Shown here: positions 1 through 8,216 of the stretch, in pieces
Position numbering within the stretch: the first letter of the stretch is position 1
Layout: every line of letters starts with the position of its first letter
DNA from: Shouchella miscanthi
GTDB lineage: Bacteria > Bacillota > Bacilli > Bacillales > Bacillaceae_D
Direction: 5' to 3'
Assembly (NCBI RefSeq): GCF_007725405.1
Contig: NZ_CP042163.1
Span: 4,030,001 to 4,094,000, forward strand
Length of the DNA: 64,000 bases
Program-made: the position numbers and the translations under genes
The notes under the pieces: model-generated
Told to the model about the DNA's origin: nothing
What the model saw: only the letters and a program-made list of their open reading frames with translations
Databases searched by the model: none

Positions 1-262
1 ATCCAATCAAGCTGTTGATGTATGGTACGACGGTGAAGACTTCCACCTACTCGAATCAGATGAAATTAACACAACGTATACCCACGGTGCAGGCTGCACA
101 TTCGCGGCTGCGATCGCCGCTTCATTAGCGAAAGGACACGATGTAAAAGAAGCGATTTATACAGCAAAAGCTTTCGTTACAGCTGCTATTAAACATGGTA
201 GCCGATTAAATGACTACGTTGGCTCCGTTGCCCACGGTGCTTATAACGTTGAAAATAAGTAA
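1..262 (+). CDS. pdxK: Pyridoxine/hydroxymethylpyrimidine kinase, C-terminal part
   Basis: The reading frame is open from base 2 and ends with TAA at 260-262; the start lies outside the window, so only the last 86 residues are visible. They contain the motif HGAGCTFAAAIAASLAKG, the anion-hole and catalytic region of the ThiD/PdxK ribokinase-like family. The HGAGCT form, rather than the GTGCT more usual in ThiD, favours Bacillus PdxK, which phosphorylates pyridoxal/pyridoxine for vitamin B6 salvage, but ThiD cannot be excluded from this fragment. A bidirectional terminator follows directly. Confidence 0.75.
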   Translation, partial: SNQAVDVWYDGEDFHLLESDEINTTYTHGAGCTFAAAIAASLAKGHDVKEAIYTAKAFVTAAIKHGSRLNDYVGSVAHGAYNVENK

Positions 263-268
263 GAACAG

Positions 269-304
269 AAGAACGCATGATGACACGATTATGCGTTCTT
301 TTCT
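269..304. terminator. Bidirectional terminator between pdxK and hutH
   Basis: A perfect 10-bp stem (AAGAACGCAT at 269-278, ATGCGTTCTT at 291-300) is followed by T-rich sequence. It serves the plus-strand kinase and overlaps the last codons and stop of the convergent hutH. Confidence 0.8.
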
Positions 305-1776
305 TCCTTAAGCCACGTAGCAAGGGCCTCAATATCCTTGGCAAACATACGATCTTTTGTAATGGCGGAAACGATCTTCCTCATTTGAACGTGCCACCCA
401 CTGGTAGCTGTCGCCATTTTCTCCGTACCTCGATAAGAAGTCGCCTCCATTGCGCAAATTGCTTCAATCGCATAAACATGCCTCACATTCGCAACGATTT
501 CCAATGCATGACGAGCTCCAATTGTCCCCATACTCACATGGTCTTCTTGATTTCCCGAGGATGGGATTGAATCGACACTTGCAGGATGGGAGAGCGTTTT
601 GTTCTCCGACACCAAGGCTGCCGCCACATACTGCATAATCATCGCACCAGACTGCAACCCAGGCTCTGGACTTAAAAATGGAGGCAAATCACTAAGCTGC
701 GGATTCACTAACCGTTCAATTCGTCGTTCAGAAATATTCCCAAGCTCTGCCATCGCAATTGCCATAAAATCCATTGCCAATGCAATCGGCTGACCATGAA
801 AATTCCCTCCTGAAATGACTTTTTTTCCACCTTCAAAAATAAGAGGATTATCAGTTGCTGCATTCATTTCAATGATGAGCTTCTCTTTTACATAGCCTAG
901 AGTCTGCCATGTTGCCCCATGTACTTGCGGAATACAGCGTAATGAATAGGCGTCTTGAACCCGCTTTTTCCCTTGAGTGGTCACTAACTGACTATCCTTT
1001 AAATACGCTCTTATACGAGCTGCACAAGCCATTTGCTCTGGATACCCTCTAGCTCTATGAATAGATTCATCAAACGCATCCATAATTCCTTCTAATCCTT
1101 CTAAAGTTAAAGAAGCGATCTTCTCTGCATCATAAGCTAGCTTTTCTGCTTCTAAGTACGCTATAACACCTGTTGCAGTCATTGCTTGAGTACCATTAAT
1201 GAGCGCCAATCCTTCTTTTGCTTGTAAACGAATCGGTGCCATACCAAGCATTTGCAAGACCTCAAGAGTCGGTCTCTTTACACCTCTATACCACACGTCC
1301 CCTTCACCAATTAATGGCAGGGATAAATGAGCGAGCGGTGCTAAATCCCCACTAGCTCCAAGGGAACCTTTCTGAGGCACGCACGGATAGACATCCATAT
1401 TAACAAAATCAAGGAGCCGCTGTATCACCTCTATTCGAATGCCAGAGTACCCTTTTACAAGTGCATTTGCCCGTAACAGCATCATCGTCTTTGTTACAGC
1501 CTTCTCAAAGAACGGACCGACTCCACACGCATGGGACACTAACAAATTACGTTGTAACTCTTCTACATCCTCTTTGTCAATTCGGACATCACTAAACTTA
1601 CCAAAACCAGTATTGATTCCGTAAACCGTCCGTTGTTGATCCACAATTTCCTCGACAGCCGCCCGACTGTTATCAATGGATGGGATACATGAAGAATCAA
1701 TCGCCACTTGTTCGCTTTGCCGTAAAACCTTTTGCACATCTTCCATTCCTAATGTTTTTCCAGTTAAATAAATCAT
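289..1776 (-). CDS. hutH: Histidine ammonia-lyase
   Basis: This 495-residue protein deaminates L-histidine to trans-urocanate, the first step of histidine use, in the cytosol. The MIO prosthetic-group motif [15 protein letters not shown] (Ala-Ser-Gly cyclisation) is intact near residue 140, and the length fits the family (about 500). The ATG at 1776 is preceded by GAGGGGTG. It is a solo gene: no hutU, hutI, hutG, hutM or hutP lies beside it, unlike the Bacillus subtilis hutPHUIGM operon. Its 5' leader carries a promoter, a short upstream reading frame and a terminator hairpin, so expression is probably set by attenuation. Confidence 0.95.
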   Translation of the reverse strand: MIYLTGKTLGMEDVQKVLRQSEQVAIDSSCIPSIDNSRAAVEEIVDQQRTVYGINTGFGKFSDVRIDKEDVEELQRNLLVSHACGVGPFFEKAVTKTMMLLRANALVKGYSGIRIEVIQRLLDFVNMDVYPCVPQKGSLGASGDLAPLAHLSLPLIGEGDVWYRGVKRPTLEVLQMLGMAPIRLQAKEGLALINGTQAMTATGVIAYLEAEKLAYDAEKIASLTLEGLEGIMDAFDESIHRARGYPEQMACAARIRAYLKDSQLVTTQGKKRVQDAYSLRCIPQVHGATWQTLGYVKEKLIIEMNAATDNPLIFEGGKKVISGGNFHGQPIALAMDFMAIAMAELGNISERRIERLVNPQLSDLPPFLSPEPGLQSGAMIMQYVAAALVSENKTLSHPASVDSIPSSGNQEDHVSMGTIGARHALEIVANVRHVYAIEAICAMEATSYRGTEKMATATSGWHVQMRKIVSAITKDRMFAKDIEALATWLKEEKNA

Positions 1777-1805
1777 AGCTTCACCCCTCTAGTTCATTAA
1801 AGCTA

Positions 1806-1855
1806 TAAAAAAGAAGCTGCCCGCTGAAATGAACTTCATTTCAAAGCGAACAGCT
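1806..1855 (-). terminator. Attenuator-type terminator in the hutH leader
   Basis: On the minus strand an imperfect long hairpin (arms AGCTG/CAGCT at 1815-1855, inner palindrome GAAATGAA/TTCATTTC) is followed by TTCTTTTTT just 30 bases before the hutH ribosome-binding site. Since the hutH promoter lies upstream, this terminator would stop transcription before hutH unless it is prevented from folding. The upstream reading frame overlaps its first arm. Confidence 0.7.
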
Positions 1856-1897
1856 CCTGTTCCTTATAACGAGATACCGACAAGATCGAACATTCAT
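1841..1897 (-). CDS. Putative leader peptide upstream of hutH
   Basis: An 18-codon frame, MNVRSCRYLVIRNRSCSL, starts at an ATG (1897) preceded by GGAGTG and ends with TGA at 1841. It lies between the hutH promoter and the attenuator, and its last five codons form the 5' arm of the terminator hairpin. A ribosome finishing this peptide would open the hairpin. It holds four Arg and two Cys and no His, so it would not directly sense histidine supply. Whether it is translated is inference. Confidence 0.45.
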   Translation of the reverse strand: MNVRSCRYLVIRNRSCSL

Positions 1898-1932
1898 GTC
1901 TTTCACTCCATTTCGATCATTCTAATAACTAA

Positions 1933-1961
1933 AGTGTAGGGTTTCATGCTACAATTGTCAA
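1933..1961 (-). promoter_or_regulatory. Sigma-A promoter of hutH
   Basis: On the minus strand a perfect -35 TTGACA (1956-1961) and a -10 TACACT (1933-1938) are separated by 17 bases. Transcription should start near 1926, giving a leader of about 150 nt that contains the leader peptide and the attenuator. Confidence 0.75.
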
Positions 1962-1988
1962 CGACTGACATGAAAGGGAGAACAACTG

Positions 1989-2816
1989 ATGACTCATCCT
2001 AAAAGACGAATTGCACAGCATCATCCACACCAATTAACAAAACAAATTCTTTCAATTGATTCTGCTTTACTCATTGCCTCTGCGACAATCCTCGGTTACT
2101 TAGTTGCCTACCGTTATCAAATGGGGCAATTTGACTATTACCAAATCAATGAAATCCTTTTTGGACAAATTTATTTAAATCATATCATCATCGCCATGAC
2201 TGCGGTTTTTATTTTTATTATTGCCATTCTGGTCATTCAAATTGTACTAAACTGGTATTATAAACAGCTACCTTATTTTTGGTCAAAAGTAGCGCGACAC
2301 ATTTTTCCTTGGTTTCTTTTTTATCCAGCTATTGCGTTTTTGTACGACCAATCGATCTTTTACTTTATTCCTTTTGCCATTGCTGCTTATTATTTCATCG
2401 TTCCTTTATTTTATGGACGCATAAAGAATTATAAAACCATTTTTTTAGAAAAATTAATCATCCCATATGACGATTGGAATTGGCGCGATTATGTGCCAGC
2501 CTTTATAAAAGATACAAAACTAGAGAAACAGCTCTTATTTAGCATCGTTATTCTAATCCTTCTCCCGCAACTTTCTTTTTTTATTGGTCATTATCTAGCT
2601 AGTAATCAGACAGACTACTTGTTATTTAATCATGAAGAGAGAACTCATATCGTTTTGACGACAACGAACGATTCTCTTATTGTCGCACCTTTTAATGCAG
2701 AGGACCTTACATTCGAGCAAGAATACACCATTGTTCCGTATAACGGCGTATCAGCGTCTTTGTATTCGTTTGATCCTGTCTCCTTACCATCCGGAATTAA
2801 GCCTCAGAGCGAATAA
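1989..2816 (+). CDS. Hypothetical multi-pass membrane protein
   Basis: I do not recognise a family for this 275-residue protein. It has about five hydrophobic segments (near residues 22-40, 63-85, 100-120, 122-145 and 182-205) and a C-terminal soluble tail of about 70 residues after the last segment. The start ATG follows AAGGGAG (1974-1980). It is divergent from hutH, with promoters back to back, and stands alone before a bidirectional terminator shared with the glutamine synthetase gene. Confidence 0.6.
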   Translation: MTHPKRRIAQHHPHQLTKQILSIDSALLIASATILGYLVAYRYQMGQFDYYQINEILFGQIYLNHIIIAMTAVFIFIIAILVIQIVLNWYYKQLPYFWSKVARHIFPWFLFYPAIAFLYDQSIFYFIPFAIAAYYFIVPLFYGRIKNYKTIFLEKLIIPYDDWNWRDYVPAFIKDTKLEKQLLFSIVILILLPQLSFFIGHYLASNQTDYLLFNHEERTHIVLTTTNDSLIVAPFNAEDLTFEQEYTIVPYNGVSASLYSFDPVSLPSGIKPQSE

Positions 2817-2817
2817 A

Positions 2818-2844
2818 AAAACCACTGACTCGTGTCAGTGGTTT
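2818..2844. terminator. Bidirectional terminator
   Basis: Perfect stem AAACCACTGAC / GTCAGTGGTTT with a 4-base loop, flanked by A-run and T-rich ends, between the convergent membrane protein and glutamine synthetase genes. Confidence 0.85.
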
Positions 2845-2856
2845 CGTTAGGCTGTC

Positions 2857-4215
2857 TTAAAACTTGCTTTGGTAAGCTGTAAGCTCCCATGCATGAACAC
2901 TTGTGCGGAAATCATCCCACTCGCCACGTTTTAACTCAATATACTCGCCAAACGCATGCTCACCAAATGTTTCGCGCCCAATAGAACCTGCTTCGAAGCG
3001 GTCGATAGCTGATTCCAAGCTTGTTGGTAGGTTTTCAATCCCACGCTCACTAATTTCCGCTAGTGACATGTTAAAAATATCTGCGTCAACAGAAGCCGGA
3101 CATTCTTTTTCATTTTCCACACCGTCTAAACCAGCTGCAGCCACAACGGCAAATGCAAGATATGGATTTGCAGATGGATCTGGACAACGAATTTCTACTC
3201 TCGTCCCTGCTCCTCTTGTCGCTGGAATACGCACAAGCGCTGAACGGTTTGAAGCAGACCAAGCAATATAACAAGGCGCTTCGTAACCAGGAACAAGACG
3301 CTTATAGGAGTTAACAAGCGGATTTGTCACCGCAACAAAGTCTTTTACGTTATCAAGCAATCCAGCAATAAAGTGATACGCTGTTTTGGATAGTGCGATC
3401 TTGTCGTCTTCGTTATAGAAGCTGTTCTCTTGCTTCTCGATATCAAATAGAGACATGTTCACGTGCATGCCATTTCCATTTTCCCCACCAAGTGGTTTAG
3501 GCATAAACGTTGCATGTAAGCCGAACTGCTTTGCTACAGTTTTTACGACCCATTTATAAGTTGTCGCTGCATCGGCAGAGCCAAGAGCGTCAGAATATTT
3601 AAAATTAATTTCGTGCTGTCCAATCGCTACTTCGTGGTGAGACGCTTCAATTGTGAAGCCCATCATACGTAGAGCTTTATAAATGGCTAAACGAACTTTC
3701 TCCCCATCATCTTTAGGTGACGGTTCAAAATAACCACCGACATCCTGTGTGCGAAGCGTTGGTTGACCAAATTCATCTGTATCAAATAAGAAAAACTCTA
3801 GCTCAGGCCCGACACTGATTGAATATCCTTTGTCTGCTGCACGCTTAACCGTCTTCTTTAAAATGTTACGAGGATCTCCATCAAAGTCAGAGCCATCAGG
3901 CTTTTTTACACTACACAAAAATCTCGCTTCTGAATAGCCTTCTTCCTCTGTCCAAGGTAACACAGCAAATGTCGATAAATCAGGGTTTAAATAAAGATCT
4001 GACTGATTGATTGGTGTGAAACCCGTAATAGAAGAACCATCAAACATGGTTTGCCCATTTACAGCTTGGTCCAACTGATCCGCTGTAATGGTTACATGCT
4101 TTAGCATGCCTTCAATATCAACGAATTGCATATGAAGTAGCTCAACATTCTTCTTTTCAATTGTCTCCCGAATCGTCTCTAACAAACTTTCTCTCGTCGG
4201 CGCTTGAGTTGCCAT
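2857..4215 (-). CDS. Type I glutamine synthetase (solo paralogue)
   Basis: This 452-residue enzyme would make glutamine from glutamate, ammonia and ATP as a dodecamer. Visible family motifs are DGSSITGF (59-66), GPELEFFLF, the ATP-binding NGNGMHVNMSLF and the glutamate-loop GYEAPCYIAW. The start is placed at ATG 4215 (MATQAPTRE), eight bases after AGGGGAG; a longer frame reaches 4254 but lacks a ribosome-binding site. There is no glnR upstream, unlike the usual glnRA operon. At the position of Arg62 of Bacillus subtilis GlnA, a residue tied to glutamine feedback inhibition, this protein has Pro68. A TnrA/GlnR box lies upstream. It may therefore be a second, differently controlled glutamine synthetase or a gamma-glutamyl ligase-like enzyme. 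Confidence 0.85.
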   Translation of the reverse strand: MATQAPTRESLLETIRETIEKKNVELLHMQFVDIEGMLKHVTITADQLDQAVNGQTMFDGSSITGFTPINQSDLYLNPDLSTFAVLPWTEEEGYSEARFLCSVKKPDGSDFDGDPRNILKKTVKRAADKGYSISVGPELEFFLFDTDEFGQPTLRTQDVGGYFEPSPKDDGEKVRLAIYKALRMMGFTIEASHHEVAIGQHEINFKYSDALGSADAATTYKWVVKTVAKQFGLHATFMPKPLGGENGNGMHVNMSLFDIEKQENSFYNEDDKIALSKTAYHFIAGLLDNVKDFVAVTNPLVNSYKRLVPGYEAPCYIAWSASNRSALVRIPATRGAGTRVEIRCPDPSANPYLAFAVVAAAGLDGVENEKECPASVDADIFNMSLAEISERGIENLPTSLESAIDRFEAGSIGRETFGEHAFGEYIELKRGEWDDFRTSVHAWELTAYQSKF

Positions 4216-4269
4216 CTCGAAACACTCCCCTAGATTAGTAGATGTTATGCTCATCTTTTTCTTACTACT

Positions 4270-4298
4270 ACTCTATGACGGATATGACATGCGCGCAA
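4270..4298 (-). promoter_or_regulatory. Promoter of the glutamine synthetase gene
   Basis: Minus-strand -35 TTGCGC (4293-4298) and -10 TAGAGT (4270-4275) with a 17-base spacer; start near 4263. Both hexamers are imperfect, as expected for an activated promoter. Confidence 0.5.
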
Positions 4299-4304
4299 TC
4301 GTTT

Positions 4305-4321
4305 TGTTAGATAATCTGACA
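4305..4321. promoter_or_regulatory. TnrA/GlnR box
   Basis: TGTTAGATAATCTGACA matches every defined base of the TnrA/GlnR consensus TGTNA-N7-TNACA. Its centre lies about 50 bases before the predicted start of the glutamine synthetase transcript, which is the position typical of TnrA-activated promoters in Bacillus. The rest of the 4322-4520 gap shows no gene. Confidence 0.75.
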
Positions 4322-4520
4322 CATTATTCACTCTGTTAAGGTAAAGGATCGCTATTTAAAAAATTTATTCAATGCCCGTCATTAACGTTTTATTTAGACA
4401 ATTTCATAGCTCGTGAACCTATGAATAAAGCCGAACGTTTCAAAAGGAAGAAATAAATATAAATAATCGTTCGTTCAAATCAGTTTTATGACTACTTATA
4501 AAGTTGACTCCTTTGCATTC

Positions 4521-4579
4521 AAAAAACGCTATAAGCCATTGGATTTTCAAAAAATCACCCGAGCTTATAGCGCTTTTTT
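4521..4579. terminator. Terminator after the DUF4064 gene
   Basis: Arms AAAAAACGCTATAAGC (4521-4536) and GCTTATAGCGCTTTTTT (4563-4579) form a strong stem with T-runs on both strands. Confidence 0.8.
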
Positions 4580-4585
4580 CAAATA

Positions 4586-5065
4586 TTAAACTTGATCTAC
4601 TGGCTCTAACGGTTCTTTCGGCTTACGCACAAGCGCCATAATGCCGGCAATTAAATAGAGGATTAATGGCACTGCTGGAATAAGTACCAAAAATAGCATG
4701 AAGCTCGTCGCTCCATAAAAAATTGCCGATCCTAAAAACAAAATACTGGCAACGATGGGCTTTTTCTTCACCATCACGACCGCTACAATACCAGCGATTG
4801 CTGGGATAAGAGATCCTGCCGTTAACAATCCGAAGTTCACCATTTCAAGCATTTCAATCGCTGCATTGGCTTCCTCTTCGGTTAGCGGCTCAGTGCCAGA
4901 CTCCACAAACTCACTATTTTCATCTGTCATTTCAAATAGAAATTCCTCAAATAATCCCTGATCAGCTCCAACAGCTAGCGCACCCAAAAACAATGTACCT
5001 AGAAAAAATAAAACGATCCCTATAATACCAAGAACTCTTTCACCTGTTCGTTTAATCACTGTCAT
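4586..5065 (-). CDS. DUF4064-like membrane protein
   Basis: The 159-residue product has a hydrophobic N-terminal segment (about residues 8-30), an acidic extracellular stretch rich in Glu and Asp (about 35-65), then three further hydrophobic segments. This layout resembles DUF4064 proteins of Firmicutes, whose role is unknown. The start is ATG 5065 (MTVIKRTGE), right after AAAAGGAGAG; an upstream ATG at 5086 lacks a ribosome-binding site. It is a single gene with terminators on both sides. Confidence 0.6.
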   Translation of the reverse strand: MTVIKRTGERVLGIIGIVLFFLGTLFLGALAVGADQGLFEEFLFEMTDENSEFVESGTEPLTEEEANAAIEMLEMVNFGLLTAGSLIPAIAGIVAVVMVKKKPIVASILFLGSAIFYGATSFMLFLVLIPAVPLILYLIAGIMALVRKPKEPLEPVDQV

Positions 5066-5147
5066 CTCTCCTTTTTCGATCCCCATGCTTATGTATGATA
5101 TAAATTATGCTTTTATGATCGTATCATAATTCTCTATTGCTATACAG

Positions 5148-5179
5148 AAAAAACCTGCCGAAAAGCGACAGGTTTTTTT
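5148..5179. terminator. Terminator of cshA
   Basis: Stem CCTGTCG/CGGCAGG on the minus strand followed by a T-run, directly after the helicase stop codon. Confidence 0.8.
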
Positions 5180-5186
5180 CATACTG

Positions 5187-6674
5187 TTAAGACGAGCGCT
5201 TTGCCCATTGGCGCTTTTGACCGCCTTTTGGCTGATCGCTTCTGCTACGCTTCTGGTTAAAAGCGTTACGACGATCTTTGCTACGTCCATCACGACGACG
5301 GTTTCCACCGTTTCCGCCATTTCCACCACGGCCATCATGACGCTTTTTCGAACGAAGTGGTGCTTCACTTGTTAGTGCAACAGGCGTTTCATTCGGCTCT
5401 TTTGTTAAAAGCTTCAATGCTGCCGATAAGGCAGTAACTGCGTCTGTTTCTTGTAATATTTCTTTTGCTTCCACACGGTAATGGTCCTGATCGCCTTCCG
5501 TTGTTAACTCACGAAGCTGGTTGAGTACAAGTTGTTTCTGTCCAGCTAACGCTTCATCGTACGTAGGTTTCGGACGTGCCGTCATACGCTTTTTGGAAAC
5601 TTTTTCAATTAATTTTACGTGGTCACGCTCTGGCTTCGTTGAAAGAGTAATCGCAATTCCTGATCTTCCAGCACGACCTGTACGTCCAATTCTGTGTACG
5701 TAACTCTCAGGATCCTGTGGTAAATCAAAGTTAAATACGTGGGTTACACCGCTAATATCTAATCCACGGGCAGCCACATCTGTTGCAACTAAGATGTCAA
5801 TTAAGCCACTCTTAAATTTACGCAAGACGCTGTTACGCTTCGCTTGATTTAAATCACCATGTAAGCCCTCTGCACGGTAGCCACGCTTGATAAGTGCTTC
5901 TGAAAGCTCATCTACACGACGCTTCGTACGACCAAAAACGATTGAAAGTTCAGGTGTTTCTAAGTCAAGTAAACGACAGAACACATCAAACTTCTCACGC
6001 TCATGCACTTCAACATATTGCTGAGCAATATTTTCCATTGTTACTTCTTTTGCTTTAACCGCAATACGTTTCGGGTTTTTCATAAATTTGCTTGCTAGTG
6101 ACTCCATACGGCGAGGCATTGTCGCTGAAAACAAAAGCGTTTGTCTTGTATCTTGTGGCGTTTCCGCTAAGATTGTTTCGATATCTTCAATGAAGCCCAT
6201 GTTTAGCATTTCGTCTGCTTCGTCAAGCACAACCGTCTCAATCGTTTGCAAACGAACCGTACCTCTGCGCATATGGTCCATTAAACGACCTGGCGTTGCA
6301 ACAATGACATGCGGCTTTGCTTTTAATGCGCGAATTTGCTTCCCAAAGTCTTCTCCACCGTATACAACAACGGTACGAACCCCTTTTTCACGTCCAAACT
6401 GACGAATCGACTGCTCTACTTGATTCGCAAGTTCACGAGTAGGTGCTAGAACAAGCCCTTGTAAAACTGGTTGCGATGCATCAATACGATCCACCATTGG
6501 AATACCGAATGCGCCTGTCTTCCCTGTTCCGGTTTGCGCTTGCCCGATGACATCCTCACCGTCTTTTACAAGTTCTATTGTTTGCTGTTGGATAGGCGTA
6601 GGCTCTGTAAAGCCCATATTTGTGATGGCTTGAACAACACGTGTGTCCAGACCAAATTGATCAAACTGTGTCAA
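5187..6674 (-). CDS. cshA: DEAD-box ATP-dependent RNA helicase
   Basis: A 495-residue RNA helicase that unwinds structured RNA during mRNA decay and ribosome assembly. Motifs in order: Q motif ([11 protein letters not shown]), Walker A AQTGTGKT (44-51), PTRELA, DEAD, SAT, and motif [12 protein letters not shown] near 325. The C-terminal 60 residues are rich in Arg, Lys, Gly and Asn, as in Bacillus CshA (about 494 residues), and probably bind RNA and degradosome partners. The start codon is TTG at 6674 with GAGGAG ten bases upstream, a modest initiation site. A long hairpin sits in the leader. Confidence 0.9.
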   Translation of the reverse strand: MTQFDQFGLDTRVVQAITNMGFTEPTPIQQQTIELVKDGEDVIGQAQTGTGKTGAFGIPMVDRIDASQPVLQGLVLAPTRELANQVEQSIRQFGREKGVRTVVVYGGEDFGKQIRALKAKPHVIVATPGRLMDHMRRGTVRLQTIETVVLDEADEMLNMGFIEDIETILAETPQDTRQTLLFSATMPRRMESLASKFMKNPKRIAVKAKEVTMENIAQQYVEVHEREKFDVFCRLLDLETPELSIVFGRTKRRVDELSEALIKRGYRAEGLHGDLNQAKRNSVLRKFKSGLIDILVATDVAARGLDISGVTHVFNFDLPQDPESYVHRIGRTGRAGRSGIAITLSTKPERDHVKLIEKVSKKRMTARPKPTYDEALAGQKQLVLNQLRELTTEGDQDHYRVEAKEILQETDAVTALSAALKLLTKEPNETPVALTSEAPLRSKKRHDGRGGNGGNGGNRRRDGRSKDRRNAFNQKRSRSDQPKGGQKRQWAKRSS

Positions 6675-6725
6675 GTGTTAAAAACTCCTCATTTTTTTAT
6701 ATTTAAGCGCCTTAAACGCATCGAA

Positions 6726-6786
6726 AAGGCTGTCTTGATGCAAAAAGCCAGTGAAGTCGGCTCGCTTTGAACATCGAGACAGCCTT
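6726..6786 (-). other. Long hairpin in the cshA leader
   Basis: Two 15-base arms (AAGGCTGTCTTGATG at 6726-6740 and CATCGAGACAGCCTT at 6772-6786) pair with a single wobble. On the minus strand the hairpin is followed by TTTTCG and lies about 50 bases before the cshA start. It could be a weak attenuator, an RNA-stability element or a cold-sensitive structure. The 6787-7095 stretch beyond it has no gene; it probably holds the cshA promoter. Confidence 0.45.
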
Positions 6787-7095
6787 AAAGCTCTCTTGAT
6801 TGCTTAAAATCTACAACTATACATCATAGGCGCTCATCTGTACTCAAGCAAATATCTTACCATACTATTTAAATATCCGCAATAGCTGCTTTCCTTTTAA
6901 CAGTCAACATTCATCCACTGACTGACTTACGTATCGCTCGTAACAGCGGTCCCTACACTTAGTTTAACCAATTTTAAAAAATAATAACACGGTTTTTTCT
7001 GCCCAATGGCTACCCATACATCTTACGACCAGCATGGACTTTACCACATTCGCCGCCTCTTGCTGCAGTTACCAACTGCGTCCGCTCATAAAAGA

Positions 7096-7122
7096 AAGCA
7101 TGCGCAACGGCAGCGCATGCTT
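7096..7122 (-). terminator. Terminator after the thioredoxin-like gene
   Basis: Perfect stem AAGCATGCGC/GCGCATGCTT with a 7-base loop, followed on the minus strand by TCTTTT. Confidence 0.85.
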
Positions 7123-7131
7123 ATTATGTTC

Positions 7132-7605
7132 TTATGAACTAGGGACTTCTTCACCATTTAAAAAGGCTCTGAATGTCTCTGGCGGCTGGTTTCCAACAAC
7201 ACGACGGACTTCTTCACCATTTTCAAACGCAATTAACGTAGGCGTTGATTGGATGTTATACGTTGCTGAATCGTATTCTAGCACGTTGTATTGGTCAACC
7301 GTTATCTCTTCATCACCTGCAACATCCATTAAAACCGGTGTCGCTTCTTTACAATAGCTACACACAGGAGAAAAGAAATAAACAATGGCATCTTCGCCAT
7401 TTGCAAGTTTTTCTTCTAAATCGTCCGGCATAATAATATTTTGATAGTTTGGATCATCAAGCTGATCAATCGTTGCTGAATCCAAATCATCTGTGTCGTA
7501 CTGTGTATTATTTTCAAGCTGCTGACTTTGCCCCATATTCTGTATCACAATCAAAATAATAAAAACGGCAACAACAGCGCCACCAATCCAAAGTAATTTC
7601 TTCAC
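7132..7605 (-). CDS. Membrane-anchored thioredoxin-like thiol oxidoreductase
   Basis: A 157-residue protein with an N-terminal membrane anchor (about 4-22), an acidic linker, and a thioredoxin fold with the active-site motif CSYC (near 83-86) and a cis-Pro context STPTL. It faces outside the membrane and likely forms or shuffles disulfides in exported proteins, with the adjacent BdbC-like protein as its oxidising partner. The GTG start (7605) overlaps the bdbC stop as GTGA, with AAGGAGG upstream, so the two genes are translationally coupled. Confidence 0.8.
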   Translation of the reverse strand: MKKLLWIGGAVVAVFIILIVIQNMGQSQQLENNTQYDTDDLDSATIDQLDDPNYQNIIMPDDLEEKLANGEDAIVYFFSPVCSYCKEATPVLMDVAGDEEITVDQYNVLEYDSATYNIQSTPTLIAFENGEEVRRVVGNQPPETFRAFLNGEEVPSS

Positions 7606-8036
7606 GCAACTTCCTCCTTACGCTTTTTAATCGTGTATAGACTTGTAATAAAAATAAGAATAAATGCGGTTCCTGCAAGAAATGGAATCGTAATAAATCC
7701 TAACCAGTTTATATATTCTCCTGAACAAGAGACAAGGCCACAACCAAGCACATCATCTTCATTTACCGGAAGCTTTTGAATAGCGTAATGGTAAATAGAA
7801 ATGACCATACCAATTCCTGATAAAATAGCTGAATAGATGGCGACGCCTGTATCTTTACGAATAATACCGACTCCAATTAGAAGAACAAGTGGATACATAA
7901 AAATTCGCTGGTACCAACAAAGCGCACAAGGCTCGAATCCTTTAATTTCAGAAAAATAAAGCGATCCAAGTGTTGCGACGAGCGATACAAGCCATGCAAA
8001 CAAAAGACTGTTTTCAATCTTCTTACTCACAAACAT
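7602..8036 (-). CDS. bdbC: DsbB-family disulfide bond formation protein
   Basis: A four-helix quinone-linked thiol oxidase of 144 residues. The first redox pair is CALCWYQR (CxxC) in the first extracytoplasmic loop and the second is GCGLVSC in the other. These are the hallmarks of BdbC, which reoxidises its thioredoxin-like partner. The family motif INWLGFITIPFL is present near the last helix. The start is placed at ATG 8036 after GGGAGG; the alternative GTG two codons later has a more usual spacing. It is the first gene of a two-gene operon. Confidence 0.85.
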   Translation of the reverse strand: MFVSKKIENSLLFAWLVSLVATLGSLYFSEIKGFEPCALCWYQRIFMYPLVLLIGVGIIRKDTGVAIYSAILSGIGMVISIYHYAIQKLPVNEDDVLGCGLVSCSGEYINWLGFITIPFLAGTAFILIFITSLYTIKKRKEEVA

Positions 8037-8216
8037 TTCGCCTCCCACGAACCAAACTTTCGTACAATTGTACTCCAATTAAAGCTACTATAACATGTCA
8101 ATATCTCGAACATTCGATTAGAATTCTCTTTCCTCTCCTGTTTTTCTTCTGTTTCATGTCTAAAAATTGCCAGACTGGTCAATTGTAATAAGAGAAAAAA
8201 CTTTGGAGGCTCGAAT

